From contig JBKPNX010000247.1 in the NCBI GenBank assembly GCA_046732855.1, forward strand, positions 1-14,854: DNA of 14,854 nucleotides, read 5' to 3'. This document shows, piece by piece, positions 6,772 to 13,008 of this stretch (position 1 is its first letter; each line of letters opens with the position of its first letter). Origin of the DNA: JBKPNX01 sp046732855 (lineage in GTDB: Bacteria; Pseudomonadota; Alphaproteobacteria; Geminicoccales; Geminicoccaceae). The notes under the pieces are model-generated. The model saw only the letters and a program-made list of their open reading frames with translations, had not been told where the DNA came from and did not search any database. The position numbers were made by a program, and so were the translations under genes.

Positions 6772-7211
6772 TGTGTGTGATCATTGATGCAAATGTCGCT
6801 CATACCATTCGAAGTGACCCACCAGGTCCCGACGCGGTGCCGCTACTCCGAAAAATCCTGGCTCGTAGAGTAGGAGTGGTCTCTGGCGGACGGAATGCTG
6901 AGGAGCTTCATAGGGCCGGATTGGGGGACTTCCTGGTTACGCTTACCCGAGCGGGCGTCCTGTTCGCGTTTAGGAGAGACGAGCTTGAGGTGGAAGAGAC
7001 CAGATTGAGAGAAGAAGGCCGCTGTCAGTCTGACGATCACCATGTTTTGGCGTTAGCGCGCGTATCTGGGGCAAGGTTGTTGTACTCAAAGGACCAGGCC
7101 TTGCACACCGATTTCAAAAATCAACGAATCATTGCGAATCCTCGAGGCAAGATTTACTCTTCGCCAAACCATGTCCGGCTGCTACGGGGCACTGATCTGT
7201 GCAGGCAGTAA
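6771..7211 (+). CDS. PIN-like nuclease, partner of the AAA ATPase
   Basis: A 146-aa protein with the layout of a PIN-domain RNase. The first strand is MCVIIDANVAH (D6), the second acidic position is in GRNAEELHRAG (E44/E45), the third is SDDHHVLALARVSGARLLYS (D88/D89) and the last is SKDQALHTDFKN (D108/D114). PIN domains are metal-dependent ribonucleases used by VapC toxins and by defence effectors. It shares the lower GC of the ATPase gene and starts inside its stop codon (TAATG), so the two are surely co-translated and probably form one complex: ATPase sensor/regulator and nuclease effector. No antitoxin-like small gene accompanies it, which argues against a plain VapBC pair. It extends about 25 residues past the last acidic position (KIYSSPNHVRLL), a tail I do not recognise. 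Confidence 0.72.
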   Translation: MCVIIDANVAHTIRSDPPGPDAVPLLRKILARRVGVVSGGRNAEELHRAGLGDFLVTLTRAGVLFAFRRDELEVEETRLREEGRCQSDDHHVLALARVSGARLLYSKDQALHTDFKNQRIIANPRGKIYSSPNHVRLLRGTDLCRQ

Positions 7212-7378
7212 GACCTTATTTGTTGGCACTTGCTGGCGAGACGGTCATTGCAAGGTGCTCTATGGCGGTCCCCGGACTAATCCCAGCTGGTCAAGCAGAT
7301 GCTCGGGGCGTAGCCTCATGCCCACATTTGCAAGTTGGTATGCCTTGACGTAATCGCCGCCCGGTATGAAATTCCTAC
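7212..7378. other. gap after the ATPase-PIN pair; nothing recognised
   Basis: This 167-base spacer separates the lower-GC ATPase-PIN pair from the PrlF-type antitoxin gene. A minus-strand open frame crosses it (YVKAYQLANVGMRLRPEHLL is readable), but it has no recognised family and runs antisense into the antitoxin gene. No clear terminator is seen. Confidence 0.3.
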
Positions 7379-7627
7379 ATGCGAGAACGACGATCAATCG
7401 ACGGCCGGTTCGTGACGTCCGGCCTCGGGGTGAAAGGCCGGACCGTCGTGCCCAAGGAAGTGCGCGAGGCATTGGGCGTCGGGCCGGGCGATCAGATCGG
7501 CTACGCCATCCAGGGCGGGCGCGTGATCCTGAGCGCGATCAAGCGACCGCTGGCCGAGGACAGCCCGTTCGCCTGTTTCGACGAATGGGCCTCCGAGGCC
7601 GATACCGAGGGGTATGCCTCAATTTGA
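7379..7627 (+). CDS. AbrB/MazE/SpoVT-type antitoxin (PrlF-like), orphan
   Basis: An 82-aa swapped-hairpin DNA-binding protein. The AbrB domain is clear: GRFVTSGLGVKGRTVVPKEV, then REALGVGPGDQIGYAIQGGRVIL. The C-terminal tail DSPFACFDEWASEADTEGYA is the toxin-binding tail of PrlF-type antitoxins that pair with PemK/MazF-like RNases. Such antitoxins normally bind and neutralise the toxin and repress their own promoter. Here the toxin gene is missing except for its first codons (ATG 7614 overlaps this gene's 3' end). No good Shine-Dalgarno precedes ATG 7379. The composition is core-like (high GC), unlike the ATPase-PIN pair just upstream. It may persist as an orphan repressor or anti-addiction factor. 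Confidence 0.82.
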   Translation: MRERRSIDGRFVTSGLGVKGRTVVPKEVREALGVGPGDQIGYAIQGGRVILSAIKRPLAEDSPFACFDEWASEADTEGYASI

Positions 7628-7703
7628 GCCCCGGCCTGCAATGGCGATGCCGGGCCGCTCACGATTGCCGACGCGCTGCCTTGGCAGCCACCTCGCCTCC
7701 TGA
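7614..7703 (+). pseudogene. remnant of a PemK/MazF-like toxin gene (first codons only)
   Basis: An ATG 14 bases inside the antitoxin 3' end begins MPQFEP, the kind of opening seen in PemK/MazF toxins (usually followed by a GD-V-hydrophobic-PF strand). Overlap with the antitoxin end is the usual layout. After these six residues the frame reads unrelated sequence (RPAMAMPGRS) and stops at TGA 7701-7703. The rest of the toxin appears deleted. This call depends on very few residues. Confidence 0.35.
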
Positions 7704-7779
7704 AGATCTAGGCTCGCGGCAAACACTCCTTTACACAGTCCTGGCTCTCTTGACGCGGGCCACGAAGGGGCGACGCGCG

Positions 7780-8358
7780 GTGATCAGACGGGTCTACGAC
7801 TGGACGATGCGGCAGGCGGCCTCGCGCCACGCCATGCAGGTGCTCGGCGTCGTCGCGTTCCTCGAGAGCTCGATTTTCCCGATCCCGCCCGATGCGATGA
7901 TCGTGCCGATGGTGCTGGCCCGGCCGCACGACGCGTGGCGCATCGCCACGGTCGCGACTGTCGCCTCGGTCGTAGGCGGCCTCTTCGGCTATCTGATCGG
8001 CTACGCGCTGCTCGAGACTGTCGGCCAGTGGATCATCCAGCTCTACGGCCTCGCCGATCGCGTCGCCGAATACCAGGCCGCGTACAACCAGTGGGGCCTG
8101 TGGATCATCCTGATCAAGGGCCTGACCCCGATCCCCTACAAGCTCGTGACGATCGCGAGCGGCATGGCGCATTTCAGCCTGCCCGTGTTCATCCTCGCCT
8201 CGATCCTGACCCGCGGCGCCCGCTTCTTCCTGGTCGCCGGCCTCCTGCGCTGGTACGGCGCGTCGATCCGCGACTTCATCGAGGCGCGCCTGACCCTGGT
8301 CACCACGGGCTTCGCGGCGCTCATCGTGCTGGGCTTCCTCTCGATCCGCTATCTGTGA
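7780..8358 (+). CDS. YqaA/DedA-family membrane protein (SNARE-associated / VTT domain)
   Basis: A 192-aa inner-membrane protein of the DedA/VTT superfamily, the family that includes small YqaA proteins linked to lipid-carrier flipping and membrane homeostasis. Hydrophobic segments lie around residues 20-45 (LGVVAFLESSIFPIPPDAMI), 50-85 (TVATVASVVGGLFGYLIGYALL), 105-125, 130-150 and 165-190 (FAALIVLGFLSIRYL). The signature FLESSIFPIPPD and the second re-entrant motif IKGLTPIPYKLVTIASG are both present. Start GTG 7780 was chosen because AAGGGG lies 9 nt upstream and the chain then opens with RRVYDWTMRQAASRHA, the usual YqaA amphipathic N-terminus. The same frame is open back to 7366 but that part is antitoxin-antisense noise. 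High GC and intact, so it is probably a core gene interrupting the accessory block. Confidence 0.88.
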   Translation: MIRRVYDWTMRQAASRHAMQVLGVVAFLESSIFPIPPDAMIVPMVLARPHDAWRIATVATVASVVGGLFGYLIGYALLETVGQWIIQLYGLADRVAEYQAAYNQWGLWIILIKGLTPIPYKLVTIASGMAHFSLPVFILASILTRGARFFLVAGLLRWYGASIRDFIEARLTLVTTGFAALIVLGFLSIRYL

Positions 8359-8554
8359 GCCGTGGCGGGGTCCTAGCCACATCGCCGCTGACCCGGTCGG
8401 ATCGATTAGCTCCAAGCCAACCGCAAAGGCTTCGCGTCGCTCGCCGGCCAGATCTATGAAGGCGATCGACAGATACCAGCTGGTCAACCAGGTGCTCTGG
8501 CACAGGCTGGAGCCGTGATTCCGCCGTCCGAGACCGACTCGCGGTCCGCGCATC

Positions 8555-8583
8555 TTGACAGTTGTACGGCTGCACCGTACAGA
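8555..8583 (+). promoter_or_regulatory. higBA promoter with overlapping operator palindrome
   Basis: TTGACA (8555-8560) is a perfect -35 box. TACAGA (8578-8583) follows after a 17-base spacer as a plausible -10. Between and across them lies TGTACGG (8563-8569) / CCGTACA (8575-8581) with a 5-base centre, a perfect 7-base-arm operator of the type bound by HigA. Transcription would begin near 8590, almost on top of the GTG 8591, giving a leaderless or nearly leaderless higB message. Confidence 0.7.
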
Positions 8584-8590
8584 GACGCCC

Positions 8591-8874
8591 GTGAGGATTC
8601 TGAGCGTCCGCACAAGGGCCTGAAGCGGCTGATCGAGGATGACGACGACCGCGGAATCCGCCCGGACCTTGCGAAACGCGTACGCCGCATTCTTACGGCC
8701 CTGCTGAGCGCAGATGGTATTGAGGGGCTGAAAGGACCGCCCAGCTGGCGCATCCACCAGCTCACTGGCGACCGGGCAAGAACGTGGAGCCTTTCGGTCT
8801 CCGGCAACTGGCGAATCACTTTCAACATCGACAGCGACGCCGTTACGAATCTAAACCTGGAGGACTACCACTGA
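8591..8874 (+). pseudogene. higB: HigB/RelE-superfamily toxin, frameshifted near its start
   Basis: The body is clearly HigB (plasmid maintenance system killer, a ribosome-dependent mRNA interferase): HKGLKRLIEDDDDRGIRPD, then RRILTALLSADGIEGL, then WRIHQLTGDRARTWSLSVSG, then NWRITFNI to the terminal DYH. Family members start only a few residues before HKGL. In this frame no start codon lies near; the only one is GTG 8515, upstream of the promoter. The GTG at 8591, just after the promoter, opens VRILSVR in another frame. One missing base around 8608-8611 would give VRILSVR-HKGL and a 94-aa protein, the family length. So the gene is frameshifted (decay or sequence error). Its stop overlaps the higA ATG (TGATG). 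Confidence 0.75.
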
Positions 8875-10922
8875 TGAGCGAACCGATCGCAAAGGTCGGC
8901 ATGGCGCCCTGCCATCCCGGGGAATTCATCCGCGAGGAGATCCTGAACGAGCTGGACCTGCCCGTGGCGCGCGCCGCGGCGATCCTCGGCGTGCGGCGGG
9001 CGACCCTGTCCGATCTGGTCAATGGCAAGGCCGCCCTGTCCCCGGAGATGGCCCTGCGCATCGAGAAGGCGTTCGGCGTTTCCATGGACACGCTTCTGCG
9101 CATGCAGGCGTGGCACGACAGCCACGCCATGCGCCAGCGCGCCGGCGAGATCGACATCAAGCGCTACGAGCCTCCATGAGCTCCTATAGACTTTCCCCGA
9201 AAGGCCAAAAAAGGCGCTGCTTAAGGGCGCGGTGCTTCGAAGTCCGAAGGGAAGTACAGCCCCTCTAATCAAAGAGCACCAGATCTCAGCTAACTTCGAG
9301 TCGCTCACTTCCAGCGACCTGTCGCATCGATAAAGCTCTGCCGTCACATCTACCACGCCAGCAGTCTCAGTTCGCCCGGCAAGTTGCTCGCATAAATCGA
9401 CAAATCGGACCAGCGGTTCGGCAGGGCATTCGCCATTCTCCACGACAACCCATTTCCCTCCACCTAACCGTTGCGCACGGTCCTTAAGGATTTTCTTCTG
9501 CTGCGGCGTAACCCTTTTAAGCTCCAACACATATTCGTACAAATCCTTTCTGAACAGGACACGCCTCCCCTTCGCTTCTATAGCAAGTCGAGATAAGGCA
9601 TTATTACCCCAACCAAAGAGTAGGTCCGTTGCAAGGGTCGGCTCCGACCTAGCGGTGCTTTCTCTAAAAGGAATTATACCGAGCCTGTAGGCCGCCAACA
9701 ATTCCCGACCCAAATCCCCCGACAAAACCCCAACCATCCATGGCGGAGCTAGCAGTAACGCTGCGACCCCGGCTTCGTTGAGCAATGCATCGTCAGCCAC
9801 AGTTACGCCTGTGTTTGTCCAAACCCAGGGCGAGCAAAGCCCTTTCGAGGACCAGTAGTCACTACCCTCCATGCCTACGTAGCGTTCGTAATAATCACCG
9901 CCGGCCATCGGTAGCGCTGCCGGTGGGTTCTCACGAGCGTACGCCACGAAATCGTTTAAAACACTCTCCAACAGAACATCATCGAACGGCAGCTTATTGT
10001 CAACCAAGGCGTTCCTCTGCAAATTAACTGGAAGCCTCCCATCCGGGTCGAGCACCTGCACATTTGGTCTCCTCAAATCAAATACCCCTACACGCCACCC
10101 GGTTCTGGGGGCCTTGTAGGCTCGCTCTGACTGCACTATGATTCCATTGCAAACCACATGAGGAGCCTGCTCATAAGTCCAAAGCACTCTTTTGTAATCT
10201 GACACGATTATTTCCACCCAGTTAGATGGCGGCAGCCCTTGGTCCAGCTTGAGAACATAGCGTTGTTTCAACGGAGGCTGACCCGGGCTCACCCGCCGTA
10301 CGACCCTCGGCCAATCCAGGCAGTAAAAATCCCATTCCCGTTCGCCTCCGCGATCCCAATAATTGGAAGGGCTCGCTAATTCGACCATTCGCTTCCTCCT
10401 TTTCTCACCGACCTTCACACGCACGGTTGTTCCGGCCGGCCGAGTGATCCATTTGAGAGATATGGCACTGGCGTCAAGGCTGGCGCGAAAGGTAATCCCC
10501 CGGTTCGACGGCGCATCAACATATCTTGTTGAAACCTCCAGTTCGTCCCCTATCAAGAAAGCCGCTAGAACGCCTATTCCAAATCTCCCAGAGCGCAATA
10601 CTGTTGACCTCCCATTTCCCTCTTCGAACTCACTGCGCCACGCTTCGCTGGTCCGAAGTGAAGCTCCTGCTCGCAGGAAATAATCTAAGATCGTATCGAC
10701 CGTCATGCCTATTCCTTTATCGCTAATGGTAAAGCACGTCGGTTGGTCATCGACTAGCTCGATTGCGAGCTCGACATCTCCCTCCTGATCTGCTAGCTGG
10801 GCGAGGCTCAAAGTTGGGTGGCGTTCGAGATGGGCGTGCAACTCGCGCACTGCATCAAGTGCGTTTTGCAGCAATTCTCGTATTCCGTAGGCTGGCTCAT
10901 CATTATACAGAGGTGATACCAA
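8865..10922 (-). CDS. GHKL/HSP90-like ATPase; C-terminal part of a probably frameshift-split HD-HSP90 protein
   Basis: The ORF from TTG 10922 carries the Bergerat (GHKL) ATP-binding fold of HSP90/HtpG-like proteins: N-box GIRELLQNALDAV (N20), G1 box ISDKGIGM (D68) and lid/G2 GRFGIGVLAAFL (residues 112-123). An uncharacterised region of several hundred residues follows. The frame is actually open back to 11018, and the extra residues (LDDVETFAHRVDYVPCRATF, then DAANPDLLKLL) look like the natural lead-in to the ATPase domain. The HD ORF upstream ends inside this overlap, so the two were probably one protein. At the other end the frame runs past 9180 antisense through all of higA to 8865. Those last ~100 residues are probably not native; the original stop was likely near 9190-9240. 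Composition is lower in GC than the core genes. Confidence 0.7.
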   Translation of the reverse strand: MVSPLYNDEPAYGIRELLQNALDAVRELHAHLERHPTLSLAQLADQEGDVELAIELVDDQPTCFTISDKGIGMTVDTILDYFLRAGASLRTSEAWRSEFEEGNGRSTVLRSGRFGIGVLAAFLIGDELEVSTRYVDAPSNRGITFRASLDASAISLKWITRPAGTTVRVKVGEKRRKRMVELASPSNYWDRGGEREWDFYCLDWPRVVRRVSPGQPPLKQRYVLKLDQGLPPSNWVEIIVSDYKRVLWTYEQAPHVVCNGIIVQSERAYKAPRTGWRVGVFDLRRPNVQVLDPDGRLPVNLQRNALVDNKLPFDDVLLESVLNDFVAYARENPPAALPMAGGDYYERYVGMEGSDYWSSKGLCSPWVWTNTGVTVADDALLNEAGVAALLLAPPWMVGVLSGDLGRELLAAYRLGIIPFRESTARSEPTLATDLLFGWGNNALSRLAIEAKGRRVLFRKDLYEYVLELKRVTPQQKKILKDRAQRLGGGKWVVVENGECPAEPLVRFVDLCEQLAGRTETAGVVDVTAELYRCDRSLEVSDSKLAEIWCSLIRGAVLPFGLRSTAPLSSAFFGLSGKVYRSSWRLVALDVDLAGALAHGVAVVPRLHAQKRVHGNAERLLDAQGHLRGQGGLAIDQIGQGRPPHAEDRRGARHGQVQLVQDLLADEFPGMAGRHADLCDRFAHQW
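8874..9179 (+). CDS. higA: HigA-family antitoxin (Xre/HTH)
   Basis: A 101-aa antitoxin of the HigA/VapI family. It binds and neutralises HigB and represses the operon through the upstream palindrome. The typical opening is present (PCHPGEFIREEILNELDLPV), followed by the HTH (ARAAAILGVRRATLSDLVNG, then KAALSPEMALRIEKAFGVSM) and the tail DTLLRMQAWHDSHAMRQ. Start ATG 8874 overlaps the higB stop (TGATG), with GGAGG at 8859-8863, 10 nt upstream. The same frame extends further up but that part is higB in another frame. If higB is truly dead, this intact antitoxin is an orphan. Confidence 0.92.
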   Translation: MSEPIAKVGMAPCHPGEFIREEILNELDLPVARAAAILGVRRATLSDLVNGKAALSPEMALRIEKAFGVSMDTLLRMQAWHDSHAMRQRAGEIDIKRYEPP

Positions 10923-11008
10923 GAGCTTCAGTAAATCGGGGTTCGCGGCGTCGAAAGTGGCTCGGCACGGAACGTAATCGACACGATGAGCAAAAGTCTC
11001 GACGTCAT

Positions 11009-12073
11009 CTAGATTGATCTAACGCGTCGCAACCGCAGCCCCAATGCGTTTAGCTGTTCGGGAGTGAAGCGCCCATATACCTCGCCCAGAACTGCCCAGG
11101 ACGTATCCAACTCGGCCTGCAATCCGCGGAGCCAGTCAGTGACGCGAAGAAAGATGGTAACATCTGGAGGTGAGGCATCAATGAACAGGGCTTCCGGGTC
11201 GTTCGCAGCAGTTGTGATATTGCGGACCGATGCGTGTACCTTCCATTCAGATTGGGAGATAGGGCTGCGAATCCTTCGTATTTCGAGCACTTCCCGTGGC
11301 GCCCGGGCCGGTTGAATTTGCAGATGGTCGGCAATACGAAGTAACACCATGAGAAAAACAGCATGTGCACCCTGGAATTCGCGTAAATGGTAACGACTGC
11401 TCAGGTAATCGAGGCAGCTCCGCAAGGGAACGCCGTGACTCCGGGCCACTACTCCAGCCAGATCAGCTAGATCAGCGCTCACACCCGGAAGGACAGCGTA
11501 GGTACTGCCACCCGTCGCTGGAATTCCAAAAAGAGCGATGTCGTGGGCCAGCCTGGGATGCTGCCGCCGTAGAAACTCACCGATCAGTAGCTTGTCACGC
11601 TCGGTCAGTTGGGCTGGGTCAAGGGGCGGACGTCGGATCGGTTCCGGATCGCCGAACAAAGCTGTCAGCTTCCGATCATCGAACTTGCGAGCGTCTGCTA
11701 TGAATTCCTCCCAAAGCTCGGCCCACGGCCTGTCAGCAAACGCTGACACACCGGTCCAACGACATCCGGGCTGGATTAGCGATACGAAACCATCTTCAGT
11801 CAGGTGCATGCCGCAGTCGTGCAGCAGCACAGCGAAAACCAGGATTGCCGCATCCTGCGACGTAAAAAGTGGCAGCCCATCGTCTTGGATGATATCCACA
11901 GCAGTTTGGAGAACCTCTTCGTTGTGCTTAGGACCATGGTCCGTGTACTCTGGGAAAAATGGCAATCGGCTGCTTCTAATAATTGGATCTATGGCGGCCA
12001 GAGCTGTGCCGATCCCCGCTGAAAGCTGCATATTTTTACGAATCAGCGAATCCAGGAAGGTCGGAACGCGCAT
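11009..12073 (-). CDS. HD-domain phosphohydrolase-like protein; N-terminal part of a probably split HD-HSP90 protein
   Basis: A 354-aa ORF with an HD metal-binding fold: YTDHGPKHNEEVL (H46, H50), VLLHDCGMHL (HD at 85-86), LRRQHPRLAHDIA (H172, H177), ARSHG (H213) and LLRIADHLQI (D249). This spaced H...HD...H...H...D set is that of HD hydrolases which head large HSP90-like ATPase proteins in bacterial conflict systems. The start is ATG 12073 with AGGTGA just upstream (GCAGGTGAAGC before the ATG). It ends at TAG 11009-11011 right after GLRLRRVRS. Adding one A (TCAATC to TCAAATC) would carry the frame straight into NLDDVETFAHRVDYV of the ATPase ORF. Substrate unknown; nucleotides or nucleic-acid ends are possible. 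Confidence 0.72.
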   Translation of the reverse strand: MRVPTFLDSLIRKNMQLSAGIGTALAAIDPIIRSSRLPFFPEYTDHGPKHNEEVLQTAVDIIQDDGLPLFTSQDAAILVFAVLLHDCGMHLTEDGFVSLIQPGCRWTGVSAFADRPWAELWEEFIADARKFDDRKLTALFGDPEPIRRPPLDPAQLTERDKLLIGEFLRRQHPRLAHDIALFGIPATGGSTYAVLPGVSADLADLAGVVARSHGVPLRSCLDYLSSRYHLREFQGAHAVFLMVLLRIADHLQIQPARAPREVLEIRRIRSPISQSEWKVHASVRNITTAANDPEALFIDASPPDVTIFLRVTDWLRGLQAELDTSWAVLGEVYGRFTPEQLNALGLRLRRVRSI

Positions 12074-12345
12074 GCTTCACCTGCCAGCCCGAAATGGAGA
12101 TTCTCTTTGTGGTAGCACCAGCGAGTGCGTCGGGCTAGCGTTTCGGTCGGCCTTCGCGCACCACCGGCCGAGCCCTACTGGACAATTCCTACACTCAACT
12201 AGACTAGAGGTTGCCGGATCGGCCCCTCAGGCCGCCGTGACGCCCAACCTTACTGCCAGACCCACTTCCAGGCAAGGAATCCCGTCATGTCCAGTGTTGG
12301 CGCCGCGCCGCGCGCGGCCATCTCCGTCAGGAATGCCCGCGCCGC
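12074..12345. other. gap between the HD gene and the decayed hicBA-type locus
   Basis: It must hold the promoter of the minus-strand HD-HSP90 gene and originally the start of the plus-strand antitoxin. A TCGGCC / GGCCGA inverted repeat lies at about 12148-12172. Composition shifts to high GC near 12290. No promoter boxes are convincing and no gene is recognised, although open frames exist on both strands. Confidence 0.3.
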
Positions 12346-12348
12346 GAC

Positions 12349-12531
12349 GAGGAAGCGCCGGAAGGCGGCTTCGTCGCGCGCGCGTTCGGCCACTCCATCT
12401 TCACGGAGGCTGATGAGCTCGAAGCGCTGCGCGACGCCGTGCGGGACGCGGTACGCTGCCATTTCGACGAGGACGAGCGACCGAAAGTGATCCGGCTGCA
12501 CCTCGTTCGGGACGAAATCTTCGCGGCATGA
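12349..12531 (+). pseudogene. HicB-like antitoxin remnant lacking its N-terminus
   Basis: A frame without any start codon reads EEAPEGGFVARAFGHSIFTE, then ADELEALRDAVRDAVRCHFD, then EDERPKVIRLHLVRDEIFAA and TGA 12529-12531. This is the small HicB-like family (often misnamed 2-oxoisovalerate dehydrogenase subunit) that pairs with HicA toxins; family members are about 70 aa. Only 60 residues remain: the first beta strand and the start codon are missing or frame-shifted. An ATG at 12333 lies just upstream but in another frame. The stop overlaps the hicA ATG (ATGA), the normal operon layout. Confidence 0.65.
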
Positions 12532-12776
12532 GACTGCCGCGTGATCTGTCAGGACGCGACCTCGCCAAGGCTCTTGGTAGGCTCGGCTACCAGACCACCC
12601 GTCAGACCAGCAGCCATATCCGTTAGACCACCAACGAAACAGCGAACATCACATCACAATTCCGGACCACAAACCCCTACGGATCGGCACACTCGCCGGC
12701 ATTCTCGCGGACGTGGCTCAGCAACCATAGGCTGACCCGAGACGGGCTGGTCCGATTGTTGTTCAGCCGCAAGTAG
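12528..12776 (+). pseudogene. hicA: HicA toxin pseudogene (one nonsense codon and two frameshifts)
   Basis: From ATG 12528 the reading is MRLPRDLSGRDLAKALGRLG, then YQTTRQTSSHIR, and a TAG at 12624 where HicA has a leucine. The rest of the family pattern continues in other frames: HHITIPDHKPLRIGTLAGIL and ADVAQ (after one missing C near 12647), then HRLTRDGLVRLLFSRK (after one extra A near 12723), ending at TAG 12774-12776. Repaired, it would be an 82-aa double-stranded-RNA-binding mRNA interferase of normal length, with the G-x-S-H active-site region here as TSSHIR. Three independent lesions make it a pseudogene unless the assembly is poor. Confidence 0.8.
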
Positions 12777-13008
12777 ATTTGGAGGCCTGCGCATTTACGA
12801 CCGATCACCTTAAGCAATCTTCCAACGACCAATTTTACGCGAGCGAGAGGCGAGGCAGTTTGTAAGCTTGCGCGGGCCGCTGGTCTTGGCCGTCCTTCTT
12901 TCGGCACGCACAGGCCGGCCGAGTTCTCGGCGCTACCGGCTTGACCGCCGTCGGACTTCAATCGCAGATTAGTCAAATTCCAAAGTTGCCGCGGAGGCTG
13001 GTCTTGCA
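12777..13008. other. gap between hicA remnant and mrr remnant
   Basis: Nothing coding is recognised. It contains a GGCCGGCC palindrome near 12912 and, at its right end, GGAGG at 12993-12997, which serves the ATG at 13009. The mrr promoter should lie here but is not evident. Confidence 0.3.

Noticed and set aside
8405..8518. Possible relic gene end (MKAIDRYQLVNQVLWHRLEP read before TGA 8516)
   Set aside because: Looks somewhat protein-like, but no family is recognised and no upstream frame supports it.
7708..8757. 349-codon minus-strand open frame opposite dedA and higB
   Set aside because: It mirrors the DedA coding strand and has a charged, motif-free translation.
11005..11025. Programmed -1 frameshift joining the HD and HSP90-like ORFs
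   Set aside because: The site TCAATCTAG has no X XXY YYZ slippery heptamer, and no strong downstream stem was seen; a simple deletion explains it better.
11538..12413. 291-codon plus-strand open frame across the HD gene
   Set aside because: Serine/arginine-rich noise antisense to a clear HD domain, ending inside the HicB-like remnant in a wrong frame.
12250..12501. 83-codon minus-strand open frame opposite the HicB-like remnant
   Set aside because: The readable tail (LDMTGFLAWKWVWQ) looked protein-like, but no family is recognised, and the plus strand has a family match with correct ATGA coupling to hicA.
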